Shown here one piece after another: positions 1 to 8,224 of a stretch of 15,674 bases of DNA (position 1 is the stretch's first letter; every line of letters starts with the position of its first letter). The position numbers and the translations under genes are program-made. The notes beneath the pieces are model-generated. The model was not told the DNA's origin. It was given only the letters and a program-made list of their open reading frames with translations, and ran no database searches. The stretch lies in NCBI GenBank assembly GCA_030374735.1, contig JASCIV010000617.1, positions 1-15,674 on the forward strand, given 5' to 3'. This DNA is from Gracilaria caudata. Its lineage: Eukaryota > Rhodophyta > Florideophyceae > Gracilariales > Gracilariaceae.

Positions 1-85
1 CCATAGTCCCTGCCTGGGTACTGCGCAGATCTTCCCCTTTGTCGGGCATAGTACACTGTTGTTGCTACTCGCTGTAGCGGCTGTA

Positions 86-1159
86 CTACAGCATCCACTC
101 TTCTATCTCTACTCCTTTCTCAACCTTTTCTTTCGCTACGGCGAGCTCATCTAACAGTTTCCTTCTGTACTCGATGCGCGTCAGCTTTGAAGAAGCTCTT
201 GCATTTCTAGCGTTCTGCTCCTCAACCTCGTCATCCTTCTGGCTCTCCTTCTCCTCCGTCCTAAAGTAGCTACTCGCCGACTCAAAGAATTTCATTCCAG
301 CTTCTTGAAACTCCCCTGATGATCGCTTCCTCGAATTGGACCTTGCTCCAGATGCTGCCCCTTGCGACTCCATATCATACTTCCCAGCACCACCCTCGTG
401 TCCGAATCTTCCAGCGTAGTCAATTGTCCTTGCTGCAGCGTTCAATATCTCTATGTCTTCTTGATCAGTCCCAACACCAAACACAGCGGCCCCAACAACA
501 ACTCTTCTCTTCTGACGCTCAGTGAGATTGTAGCATTTCTTGCTTTTGTTCGTGTCCATAAATTCTTTGAAGTTGGGATTGTTTTGACCACTGCGCCTGT
601 AGTTAGCAAACGGTAGTGAAGACAATGTTCGAAACCCGTTACTCACGGAACGTAAATAAGCACCAGGTCGGAAGCAAATTGGTGGTTCTTCTGGGGTGTT
701 CGGTTCGTCAAAAAGATACTCCAGAGCTTGATGTGGACGGAGAGATGGGTCATTGTATCTTCCTTCGATGACATTAACCCACTCATCTACAGGTTTCTTC
801 TTTTTGTCTAGGTCAGATCTTTTCGTAATCGATTGTGAGGCTCTAATGTATGCCGGACGACACTCTGGATCATCGCGGATTAACAACATCAAACGCGTAA
901 ACTCCGACAAAGTGAACGTCTTTTGCCTCGCTGATTTCGGCGTCGCCGGCACAACACCTTCCACGGTCAGATCGACTGCAGTCGATTTAGACAGTCGGCT
1001 TTTCTTAGCAGGAGCACTCCTACTCTTCGCTGGACTTTCCGCTTTGCGTTTCGAACGAGAGGAAGAACTCTTTCCGCGCGCAACGAGCTCTGGAAATCTC
1101 TTCACTTTTTCCATAACGTCATAAGACGCGCATGACGCGATGTCGCGCAAAGCCGGCAT
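86..1159 (-). CDS. Hypothetical protein with Myb/SANT-like block, probably transposon-associated
   Basis: A 357-codon frame from ATG (1157-1159) to TAG (86-88). Residues about 30-60 are a Ser/Lys/Arg-rich basic stretch (KSSSSRSKRK, PAKKSR) that looks like a nuclear localisation signal. Residues about 81-140 hold a helical block with the spacing FTLSEFTRL ... KRSDLD ... DEW ... RYNDP. This resembles the Myb/SANT-like domain common in transposon-linked proteins of algae and oomycetes (recognised by eye). Residues about 205-250 form a second conserved-looking region (YNLTERQKRR, then VVVGAAVFGVG). The C-terminus (about 300-355) is rich in Glu/Lys/Arg and likely a coiled coil. The frame stays open upstream to a TAG at 1325-1327, so the true N-terminus may lie further up and the gene may be a decayed mobile-element ORF. 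Function is unknown; a DNA-binding role is inference. Confidence 0.6.
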   Translation of the reverse strand: MPALRDIASCASYDVMEKVKRFPELVARGKSSSSRSKRKAESPAKSRSAPAKKSRLSKSTAVDLTVEGVVPATPKSARQKTFTLSEFTRLMLLIRDDPECRPAYIRASQSITKRSDLDKKKKPVDEWVNVIEGRYNDPSLRPHQALEYLFDEPNTPEEPPICFRPGAYLRSVSNGFRTLSSLPFANYRRSGQNNPNFKEFMDTNKSKKCYNLTERQKRRVVVGAAVFGVGTDQEDIEILNAAARTIDYAGRFGHEGGAGKYDMESQGAASGARSNSRKRSSGEFQEAGMKFFESASSYFRTEEKESQKDDEVEEQNARNARASSKLTRIEYRRKLLDELAVAKEKVEKGVEIEEWML

Positions 1160-1555
1160 GACTGGGACTGGTGGATTCTGGTAAACAAGAGCCCATGTTT
1201 TCTCAAATGTAGGATAGTTCCATTCCTGTCCTTCGAGTACTGCGCGTACGGATGAAAGCTCTTTTGCGACGCAGTTGTCGTATATGAACGTCGTTATTTG
1301 GGCTATGAATACCGCCTTTCCACTCTAGTTTTGCTCGAAGTGATTTCCGACGTCCCAAAATCTGTACATTTCCCGCAAACATTCTACAGATTGACTGCAC
1401 AAAAGCACATACGCCTTATGAATTTCACTGTCTCTGCATACCGCTGCAAGGTTTGTGGGTGCTGCGTCAGGCGATGACATGAATGCGCTTACAACAAGCC
1501 GTGAGATTGCGGCAGGATGCGAGTAAGGAGCAAGCCCGGTTGTGTAGTACGACAA
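1160..1555 (-). pseudogene. In-frame upstream extension interrupted by one TAG stop
   Basis: This lies directly upstream of, and in the same minus-strand frame as, the Myb-like gene (1555 minus 1159 is a multiple of three). It reads as protein on both sides of a single TAG at 1325-1327. The downstream 55 codons include IYDNCVAKELSSVRAVLEG and EWNYPTFEKTWALVYQNPP. The upstream 76 codons include APTNLAAVCRDSEIHKAY. There is no ATG near its 5' end; the frame hits a TGA at 1562-1564. It may be the missing 5' part of the gene inactivated by a nonsense change, an exon whose intron I cannot delimit, or chance. The protein-like composition favours real former coding sequence, but this is not proven. 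Confidence 0.35.
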
Positions 1556-1815
1556 CTCTTTGTCTCACAGAGCCAGTACGGCGAGATGTCACCAAGAAGC
1601 AAGAAAAAGTGCGTGGCAAAGCAAGCCGTCCAGGTTGGACTCACTGGCGAGAGTTGTGGAGAGTCGAAGGGGTGGGCATGAAGTTGCTGCAAAAAAAATG
1701 CATTCTCACGACTTGTCATAGTGACACGTATCTAGGCCGAGAGTTGAAATGCCGTGACGGACAGTTCTTTCTCAGTCACACATTTTGATTCTTGGATCTC
1801 CAAGATTGAATCACA

Positions 1816-1875
1816 AAAAGAAGTCGAATAGTTTTATGTTTTGCGAAAAGAAGTCGAATAGTGTTATGTTTTGCG
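1816..1875. repeat. Two-copy 30-bp tandem repeat
   Basis: The string aagtcgaatag starts at 1821 and again at 1851, and the flanks match over the whole 30-bp period (aaaag before, tatgttttgcg after). The only difference in the core is T at 1833 versus G at 1863. The period is a multiple of three, and on the plus strand the repeat would encode a 10-residue unit, but no supported gene covers it. A short stem follows (TTCTCG at 1889-1894 with CGAGAA at 1901-1906). Confidence 0.8.
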
Positions 1876-1928
1876 AAAGGGGTCTCTATTCTCGTAATAG
1901 CGAGAAACAGGAACAAATTTATCCACCC

Positions 1929-1949
1929 CCTTTTGCATCGTGCAAAAGG
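1929..1949. repeat. Perfect 9-bp stem-loop (CCTTTTGCA / TGCAAAAGG)
   Basis: Arms 1929-1937 and 1941-1949 are exact reverse complements with a 3-nt loop TCG. A further perfect palindrome GTCTCGAGAC lies at 1961-1970. No gene end on either strand adjoins it, so there is no reason to call it a terminator. It may be a remnant of a mobile element or chance. Confidence 0.6.
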
Positions 1950-2826
1950 CACATGCATGCGTCTCGAGACAACCCCTTAGTGTTAGCTGGTCAGTCCCTC
2001 GCAGTTTTCTTTGTCTCTCAGCTCTACCAGGTGCATTACGAAGACGAGTCTATCAATCCATGGAGAGCCATGGAGAGAGTAAGAACTGTGCTCGCGGTCA
2101 AATCATGAAGTACAAATTAATCGTGTGAAGCTGAGACGGTTGTATGCTGAGATCAGTAGCAAAAGCTTGCATCACAGTCGTTTCGATTAGTATTTCGTTC
2201 GACGTTTCGAAGTTTCGACACAAAAAGCATAGTTCTTTTCAGTGGAAAGCGGCTGACTTCAGTGGCTCATAATTACCTTAACGCAGCCATGGTAAGAGGG
2301 AAGTGCGGTTGTGTCCCTGAGCAAGAAGTTTGATACGTTTGCATTGCTCGCTGCATGAATCTACCAGTGCAGCATACTGAACGGTGCTCTGTGCAAGCTT
2401 TGCATATAGCGTCTTCCAACTTGACAGACGTTCAAGACCTTATAAGGAAGCTTAAACTTTAACTTCCTTTGTCACTCCTTTGGTCGAGTCGCAGAGGGCC
2501 TCGACTACACACTTCTACATTGACATTAACCGATTTGAAAAGTCAACAAGCTTCCAAACCTCTCTTCGCTCTTCATGCGGTTTGAAAATTGTCACAACGT
2601 TAGGCTTTCGAATCCATGAGCGCGTCCGTTGTGTTTCCTTTGATGATATCTCTACCCCCTACGTTGAATCAGAGCCGTTCAACCACTTGCTCATACCGTT
2701 TCAGCTGGTATCTGATAGGGGTTACAGAGTGCAAGCATTCCCATTTTCTGTGGATATCGGCGGTATTTCAAGAAAGAATGAAGAACATGCTGGCACCTCC
2801 TTTGTACGACTGTATCCGACATACAG

Positions 2827-3441
2827 ATGGACGGGACAGGAACTTGGCTAGATTCTGATTCGGACTCTTACGAAAGGAAGCTGACAAACGAAGGATACTT
2901 CAGAGGGGAGTTTGAGACTAATAATCGTGAGGTTCAACCGTCTCAGAAGGACGAGAAGCTTCCGCAAAATGCACTGCGTGAGAAAGGGAGTGAGGTATGG
3001 ATATCTCGAGAGGAGGAGAAGAATGCCTACCCCCCTCAACAAAACAAATCGCCCCGCAATGTGAAAGACAACACACCCGCACTCTTGCGATCTGAGCCGG
3101 GGGAAAGGCCCGAGAGTCCCATGGATGTTGATCATGGACGTCTGAAATCGCAACAACCGCGGGAGCAAACCATAAGGGAATTTGAGATGCACTCATCCAC
3201 GGATGTTCTGCCACGCTTGCGTCAGGAAGTGACTTTAGAGGAGTGGATTGAACGCTCTAGGGCTGCTCGCAGAATGCGCTTTCGCGCGAGATACGCGCTT
3301 GGAAGGAACGGACGGAATGGAATTTATCGAAGAGGCTACGCAGGAAGATGGGGTGGCGGTCGTGGTTGGAGAGGAAGATTTCCTTCTCCGGATAGAGGAT
3401 ACAGCCGACGCGGTGGGCGCGGTAGATATGGAAGTTACTGA
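2827..3441 (+). CDS. RG/RGG-rich protein, probable RNA-binding or mRNA-export adaptor type
   Basis: A 204-codon frame from ATG (2827) to TGA (3439-3441). Residues 1-130 are hydrophilic and probably disordered, with an acidic Ser/Asp run at 9-14. Residues 136-145 (TLEEWIERSR) form a short amphipathic helix followed by Arg-rich sequence. Residues about 150-204 are a Gly/Arg tail (RRGYAGRWGGGRGWRGR, then SRRGGRGRYGSY), typical of RGG-box proteins that bind RNA and are methylated on Arg. The 136-145 segment is similar in pattern to the UAP56-binding motif of ALY/UIF export adaptors (SLDDIIKLNR); this is a by-eye comparison. No RRM is present. The frame is open upstream to a TGA at 2779, and an AG at 2825-2826 just before the ATG leaves a spliced upstream exon possible. 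Family assignment is uncertain; that it is a real gene is likely. Confidence 0.65.
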   Translation: MDGTGTWLDSDSDSYERKLTNEGYFRGEFETNNREVQPSQKDEKLPQNALREKGSEVWISREEEKNAYPPQQNKSPRNVKDNTPALLRSEPGERPESPMDVDHGRLKSQQPREQTIREFEMHSSTDVLPRLRQEVTLEEWIERSRAARRMRFRARYALGRNGRNGIYRRGYAGRWGGGRGWRGRFPSPDRGYSRRGGRGRYGSY

Positions 3442-3878
3442 CGCTTCTATCGGAGAGGAACTCAAGCGCGTCTCGCTCTGCATGGCTAAGTTTGGCCACT
3501 CTTGGTGAGTCGTTCCGCGAAGGCAAATGCTATATCCTTGTGGCTCTCCTATGGAACGTAATACTAAAGAATGCTGCGGTTATTATGCACGCATGATGTC
3601 ATGAAGATGCTGTTTGCAAAGATACAAAGGTGGCGATAACATTTGTTCGTAGCAGAAACCGCGACGCGACACGCAAACGCGTTTCGTTTCGAGTACGAGA
3701 CAAGGGCCTTTCGTTGCCACATGTAACGCAACAGTTGGTACACGCCACCGGTCGAATTCATAAAACGTCCCCCCTTGGACCGCGGGCGCACTCTCTCGCA
3801 ATCAAATTGGGCGCGTGGTTTAGAAATCGCGCGCGCTTATGTACCCGAACGGTCCACGCCAGTATTCACGGCTGCGCC

Positions 3879-3885
3879 TATAAAA
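3879..3885 (+). promoter_or_regulatory. TATA box of the NC2 alpha gene
   Basis: The sequence cctaTAAAAG gives an exact TATAAAA in a GC-rich surrounding, 154 bp before the ATG at 4039. With the usual 25-35 bp spacing, transcription would start near 3905-3920, giving a 5' UTR of about 120-135 nt. It is the clearest core-promoter element in the window. No transcript data are available here to confirm the start. Confidence 0.6.
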
Positions 3886-3935
3886 GAAAGGTTCGGCAGC
3901 TTTTCCCTGCAGTCGCGCTCCGATCTCGCGTGCGC

Positions 3936-3995
3936 ATGAACGCCAACCACATCCCACCCCAACAAAAGAGCAGAACACTCGTCGCCCAGCTGTAA
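3936..3995 (+). other. 19-codon upstream ORF in the NC2 alpha leader
   Basis: ATG at 3936-3938 runs 19 codons to TAA at 3993-3995 (MNANHIPPQQKSRTLVAQL). It lies downstream of the start site predicted from the TATA box and ends 43 nt before the main ATG, in a different frame. An upstream ORF of this size commonly reduces translation of the main frame or makes it depend on reinitiation. Whether it is translated cannot be seen from sequence. Confidence 0.4.
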
Positions 3996-4038
3996 GCATT
4001 TCGTCCCTTCCACATCACCTCCTACTTCCGTCGCTCTC

Positions 4039-4761
4039 ATGGGCCGCCGAAAGGGCACTTCCGCGTTTCCCGTCGCTCGCATCAAGAAGATGATGCAATC
4101 CGACGACGACGTGGGCAAGATAGCCACCGTCACCCCCGTCCTTGTTGCAAAGGCCTTGGAGTGCATGATGGAGAATGTCCTACAAGAGGCCGCTCACGTC
4201 GCTACATCTCGTCATACTTCAACTGTAACACCCCAACATCTCAAAGCCTGCGTCATGACAAATGACAGTTTTGATTTCCTTCGCCACGTCTTCAAACGCG
4301 TCGAGACGCTTCAGGAAGATGCCCCCGAACCACCTGTGCGACGTCGTCGCCGGCAAACCACGCAGCCCTCTGTCGCCACCCCTAACTCCTCGTCCGACAC
4401 CCCGTCCTTCCATGTTACCAAGCGGCCCCGTTCCCCTGCATCTCCGCCCTCCCCCAATCAACATCAACCGAAAGCTCATCGTTCAACCGCATCAGCCAAT
4501 CTCGATTCTCTTCCTTCCTTCCCCTCTCTTCCACAACCTCTTTCGCACGCCTCTTCAGCGCCGCCTATCCTCCCATCCACCGCGCCGAACGACGATGACG
4601 AAGATTATGATGAAGACGATCAAGATCAACCGGATGGTGCTCCCACCGAGCCGGATACATCTGTGCCTCCGCGCTCATCGGAAGACGCTGCCTCTCCTAC
4701 CATGGAAATCAACTCCAAACGCACCGCCGATCGAGTATCAGTTCAAGCGCTCCTATCGTAA
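4039..4761 (+). CDS. DRAP1: NC2 alpha (DRAP1/Bur6-type) histone-fold transcription corepressor
   Basis: A 240-codon frame from ATG (4039) to TAA (4759-4761). Residues about 9-88 are a histone fold matching NC2 alpha: FPVARIKKMMQSDDDVGKIA, then a long helix (PVLVAKALECMMENVLQEAA), then SRHTSTVTPQHLKACV and FDFLRHVF. In known organisms NC2 alpha pairs with NC2 beta (Dr1), binds TBP on DNA and blocks TFIIA/TFIIB entry. Residues 101-105 (RRRRR) and 128-131 (KRPR) are likely nuclear signals. Residues about 110-180 are Pro/Ser-rich and disordered, and 184-197 are strongly acidic (DDDEDYDEDDQDQ). At 240 aa it is somewhat longer than the human protein because of the tail. The related NF-YC and CHRAC/Dpb3 subunits are less similar at ARIKKMMQSDDDVGK and FDFL. 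The gene is convergent with the helicase gene, 230 bp apart. The Dr1 partner is not in this window. Confidence 0.88.
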   Translation: MGRRKGTSAFPVARIKKMMQSDDDVGKIATVTPVLVAKALECMMENVLQEAAHVATSRHTSTVTPQHLKACVMTNDSFDFLRHVFKRVETLQEDAPEPPVRRRRRQTTQPSVATPNSSSDTPSFHVTKRPRSPASPPSPNQHQPKAHRSTASANLDSLPSFPSLPQPLSHASSAPPILPSTAPNDDDEDYDEDDQDQPDGAPTEPDTSVPPRSSEDAASPTMEINSKRTADRVSVQALLS

Positions 4762-4991
4762 AACCTACCCTCATCGCAAACTTACCCTCGAACAAAGCTT
4801 AAACACCACCCTCGCTTCCCTTGTTTATATACGCACCCTTTCTTTTCCTATATACGTTCCGCTTTCTCCTTATCACCGCACATACACACTGCTGCCTACA
4901 CCTACACATTCCCCCTTCCATACTTTCCACATGCGCTCCGCTCAAACACCACCCGCCCGACAGCGCACAGTGTACAAATCACTTCGCGTTT

Positions 4992-7286
4992 TCAAAAGTC
5001 GTCAGACAAAAAGTCGGCCGACCGTCTTTGACGAAAACTATCCCGTCGCTCGTATCGTGATCTGTCACGTCCACCATATCCATCGCGATCATACTTCTCT
5101 CTTCGGTAACTACTCCCGTTTCCCTGCCCACCACGTCGGTATTCACCTCGGAAGTATCCATCCCGCCGACCGCCGCTTCTAAATTGTCCTCGACGATCAT
5201 CTCGACGTCGATCATCACGACGCCGGTCATCGCGACGTCGATCATCGCGACGTCGATCATCGCGACGTCGATCATCCCGTCGTCGCTCGTTATCGCGCAA
5301 AACTGGAACTCCTGTACATAGAGACAGTATGAGTCCTGTATCAGCCATTACTTTCTCTCCCGTTTCAATCAGCTCTTCTACACCTTCACTAGGCACGTCC
5401 AAGACAGCAGACCCATCCTGACACATTCGAATCAGTCCAACACGCCCGTCCAACTTAGCATCTCTAGACAGTTCCTTGATTAGTCGCAGCGCCGCTCCCG
5501 GAGTCAAGGGTTGCCTCGCCTCACTCCTGATATGCAGAGTCCGCATACCCTTCTCGCCACTCAGTACACTGCGATCTTCCAGTCGCACACGTCTACCAGC
5601 AATAGCCAAAATCGCCGCAATAGTTTCCGTGCTCTCCTCGCCCTTCTTAGCAATTTCGGCAGCCCGCGGTATCAAGTGCTTCAGGACACGGTCGTCTACC
5701 GAACCAATGTTGGACATGGCCACGTCCACCGCCGCTTCTAGGGCCGTTTCCGGTGCCGGTGCCACTTCCATGTCGAACTTGATCTTGCATTCGCGTTCTA
5801 ACACATGTAGGCTACGGGATTCACGGTCGCTGTACATGACTACAGCTGTACCAGACCGCCCAGCACGTCCTGTTCGTCCAGCCCGATGAATATAAGACTC
5901 TGTGTCATTTGGAACCCGATACTGAACCACGACGTCCACCCCACTAATATCCAAACCTCTTGCCGCCACGTCCGTCGCTACAAGCACTTGGAATTGTCCA
6001 TTCCTGAATTGCGAAAGAGTGATTTCACGCTGCTTCTGAGAGACATCTCCATGAAGCACAGCAGCACCACAACCATCGAGAGCACCTGAAGTTGCCAGAT
6101 CATCAGCTTCTCTCTTAGTTTGAGTGAAAACAATGACACGACTCGGCGTACGAACTCCGTTTGCTTCAAGACTTTCGTCTTTGTTGGGACTATGCACTGC
6201 GATGATGTCCGCCAACAAAGAAGCTCTAGCCTCTTCTCGTTCTGGAACACGAACAGCACAATGGCGCACCGTTGTCGCAGCCATTGGACCGGATGTTATG
6301 GCGTCAAACATTATCACATCATCCTTTTGGAACTGTGAAGCAAGACGCTTTACCCATGGCGGAACTGTAGCTGAGAACAGTATGACTTGACGCTCCTCCT
6401 TGGGGGGTAAGGTTTCAAAGATTGTCTCTACATCTTGGGAAAATCCCATGCTGAGCATTTCATCCGCTTCATCCAGAACAGCAAAGGCGATATTCGACAA
6501 GCGTAAGTTGCCACGGTCAAGATGATCGATAAGCCTGCCTGGTGTACCAACGACGACATCAACGCCTTTTCTAAGTGCATTCTCTTGCGGACCATATGTA
6601 GCGCCACCATAAAAGCAATGCACAGATATCTTAAGGCCGCCACCAATATAAGACATCTCGCGAGCAACCTGCTTTGCAAGCTCTCTAGTGGGTGCCAGCA
6701 CGATACATGCGGGACCATAGCGGGAGTCATATTGACCTTCTTTCTTCAGAATAGCCAGTCGTTCGAGAATTGGCAAAGCGAAAGCAAGCGTCTTACCAGT
6801 ACCCGTGCGTGACTTTGCAATTAAGTCGTTTCCGTCGTACACCTTGTCAAATGTTCCGGATTGAACCTCCGTAGGGTGGATGATACCATTCTCCGCCAGA
6901 CGTTCCACGGTGACCGGTGACAGGCGAAATGACGACATGGTCGGCCTGTCGTTAGAGCTGGCATCAGGGGCAGAATAGTCGGAGGACGCTTCTGACTGTT
7001 CGTCTAACTGTGTTGGCTCTAGCGAAGGCTGGACTGGAGCGGAAATAGCGCCATCAAGCACGGTTAGCGGTTCAGCAGCGGCAACGTCATGCGCGACACC
7101 ATTAGACTGCGACGACAGGGAAGGCGCGACAATGCAGGAGCGCACGTAGCAAGGCCGCAGAACAGACACAGGACAGGTGAGACGCGACGCGGACGTAAAG
7201 GGGGTTAAACGCAGCGGAAGCGCAGGTGTGAAGGCGGCGCGAAAGGCAACCATTGTGCGCAGCGTAGCCTGACGAAGAACGCTCAT
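4992..7286 (-). CDS. Organelle-targeted DEAD-box RNA helicase with GUCT domain (RH3-like)
   Basis: A 764-codon frame from ATG (7284-7286). The second ATG (7251-7253) has a better start context (A at -3, G at +4) and would give 753 aa. The first 66 residues lack Asp and Glu and are rich in Ala, Ser, Arg and Leu, as in a transit peptide. Helicase motifs, numbered from 7286: Q-motif about 120-142, I AKSRTGTGKT (157-166), Ia PTRELA (199-204), TPGR (248-251), II DEAD (272-275), III SAT (305-307), IV VIVFTQ (384-389), V ATDVAARGLD (437-446), VI HRAGRTGR (467-474). All catalytic residues are intact. Residues about 579-650 fit a GUCT domain, found in chloroplast RH3 and nucleolar DDX21-type helicases. 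Six RRRDD repeats follow (668-697), then an Arg/Gly tail. The likely role is intron splicing or ribosome assembly in the plastid. A mitochondrial location is the alternative. Confidence 0.92.
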   Translation of the reverse strand: MSVLRQATLRTMVAFRAAFTPALPLRLTPFTSASRLTCPVSVLRPCYVRSCIVAPSLSSQSNGVAHDVAAAEPLTVLDGAISAPVQPSLEPTQLDEQSEASSDYSAPDASSNDRPTMSSFRLSPVTVERLAENGIIHPTEVQSGTFDKVYDGNDLIAKSRTGTGKTLAFALPILERLAILKKEGQYDSRYGPACIVLAPTRELAKQVAREMSYIGGGLKISVHCFYGGATYGPQENALRKGVDVVVGTPGRLIDHLDRGNLRLSNIAFAVLDEADEMLSMGFSQDVETIFETLPPKEERQVILFSATVPPWVKRLASQFQKDDVIMFDAITSGPMAATTVRHCAVRVPEREEARASLLADIIAVHSPNKDESLEANGVRTPSRVIVFTQTKREADDLATSGALDGCGAAVLHGDVSQKQREITLSQFRNGQFQVLVATDVAARGLDISGVDVVVQYRVPNDTESYIHRAGRTGRAGRSGTAVVMYSDRESRSLHVLERECKIKFDMEVAPAPETALEAAVDVAMSNIGSVDDRVLKHLIPRAAEIAKKGEESTETIAAILAIAGRRVRLEDRSVLSGEKGMRTLHIRSEARQPLTPGAALRLIKELSRDAKLDGRVGLIRMCQDGSAVLDVPSEGVEELIETGEKVMADTGLILSLCTGVPVLRDNERRRDDRRRDDRRRDDRRRDDRRRDDRRRDDRRGQFRSGGRRDGYFRGEYRRGGQGNGSSYRREKYDRDGYGGRDRSRYERRDSFRQRRSADFLSDDF
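5196..5285 (-). repeat. Six 15-bp tandem repeats encoding RRRDD in the helicase tail
   Basis: Six consecutive 15-bp units start at 5196, 5211, 5226, 5241, 5256 and 5271. The plus-strand consensus is atcatcgcgacgtcg, and units four and five are identical. On the minus strand each unit reads as one RRRDD pentapeptide. Unit one differs at one base, two at two, three at one, and six at two. This near-identity points to recent slippage or unequal exchange, so copy number may vary between strains. Confidence 0.9.
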
Positions 7287-7458
7287 CGGCGACGTGCATA
7301 CGGCTGTAAATGCCAAATGGTTGCTACTCTTGAAGGTCTGGCGAGATCAGCACAACTGCATGCGTTGCGGCGTGTGGCGGCGTGGAGCTCAACGCAGACC
7401 AAATGGCGAGGCGGCGACGACGGCGGCGGCAGCGGTTGGCGCGGACATCGGCAACCAG

Positions 7459-7463
7459 CCAAT
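7459..7463. promoter_or_regulatory. CCAAT box candidate upstream of the helicase gene
   Basis: The sequence ccagCCAATcag lies about 175-210 bp upstream of the two candidate helicase ATGs, in inverse orientation to that gene. Its flanks agree with the NF-Y consensus (CCAATCA). NF-Y sites work in either orientation. A five-base motif is weak evidence on its own. Confidence 0.3.
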
Positions 7464-8224
7464 CAGCGTGCGGAATTGACTTTTTTAAGACTTGAGCGTT
7501 CATAACAGCCAGAAACTCAATGATGGATGTGCCTCCGGCTCTGTTTGGGAAGAGTCCTGGCGTTCAACGAAGTTCGTGGGACTGTCCTGTATCGTGGTAG
7601 CGTTTTACTCTGTTCTACCTTCGTAGAGAGAGTGGCATACAAGGGAAGTTGGAAGTTCCAACCCAAAAAGAGCACAAAACAAAAGCTCTTCCTGCTTCTT
7701 GACACCAAAGTGGTCCAATAAAATGCATGTGACACAGAACGTGTCGACGGAAACCCAGCCTCGAACACAATATTGAATCCGTTGGGAAACAGTTCTACTT
7801 GATGTTTCTTGCTCTGCAAGAACTGTGTCTTCTGCTCATGGCTGAGTTGCAATATGTGTCTCTGCGAAGGTATAAGAAACAATGAAAGGCCAAAGCGGCA
7901 TGGAACATTGAGAGCGTCGATCCTGTTTCAAAATCTAGGAAATCATGAATGATTTGCAAACTTTCGTAGTTGGTGGCCTTTTCTAACTATGTTTACTGAT
8001 TGGAGGCTATCAAGACAACGTTTGTATCTTTACCGCCTTCTCAAGATCGTCGAGGATTGACAAGTAGCAGATATCGTCAAGAAATGGCCTGAAAGATTGT
8101 TGGTTTACTTGGTGAGGGAGCGTTTCCTTGAACAGAGACGCTTTGCATAAGTAGTACTTGAACTATTGCACCTGCAAAAGAGAGAGAGAGAACACCAAAC
8201 TGCAATGCTGCTACGAAGGTACAG

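Larger units (their letters stand above)
1560..2826. other. Intergenic stretch without a convincing gene
   Basis: About 1.27 kb between the Myb-like gene and the RG-rich gene. The open frames here are short, often lack an ATG and show no recognisable motif. It holds a two-copy 30-bp tandem repeat near 1816-1875, a 9-bp-stem hairpin at 1929-1949, a 10-bp palindrome at 1961-1970, and a near-perfect repeat of ccatggagag near 2059-2078. At 2288-2295 an ATG is followed at once by GTAAGA, and cag at 2824-2826 could act as a splice acceptor just before the next ATG. This would allow a tiny first exon, but the support is weak. Confidence 0.5.
3442..4038. other. Intergenic and promoter region of the NC2 alpha gene
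   Basis: About 600 bp between two plus-strand genes. The left half shows only a short inverted repeat CATGATGTCATG (3592-3603), close to a CRE/ATF-type site. The right half is GC-rich and holds a TATA box and an upstream ORF, listed separately. A 121-codon plus frame (3630-3995) runs through the TATA box, starts at a GTG and is not believed. Confidence 0.55.

Noticed and set aside
2480..2851. 123-codon plus frame before the RG-rich gene
   Set aside because: It starts at TTG with no later in-frame ATG and overlaps the next gene's start in another frame. A spliced upstream exon remains possible, but I cannot define one.
3248..3508. Acidic 86-codon plus frame overlapping the RG-rich gene
   Set aside because: It starts at TTG and lies mostly inside the RG-rich gene in another frame. 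Its acidic composition is what Gly/Arg codons give when shifted.
3630..3995. 121-codon plus frame before NC2 alpha
   Set aside because: It starts at GTG and crosses the TATA box. Only its last 20 codons, from ATG 3936, are kept as an upstream ORF.
4262..5182. 306-codon plus-strand frame overlapping NC2 alpha and the helicase 3' end
   Set aside because: It is the out-of-frame shadow of NC2 alpha and of the Arg-rich helicase tail; its Pro/Arg/His/Thr-rich sequence has no domain pattern.
4979..5275. Minus-strand frame of repeated MIDVA units
   Set aside because: It is the helicase 15-bp repeat read in another frame; the real product is RRRDD.
7517..7882. 121-codon minus frame between helicase and J-protein genes
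   Set aside because: It starts at TTG, contains no later Met and shows no motif.
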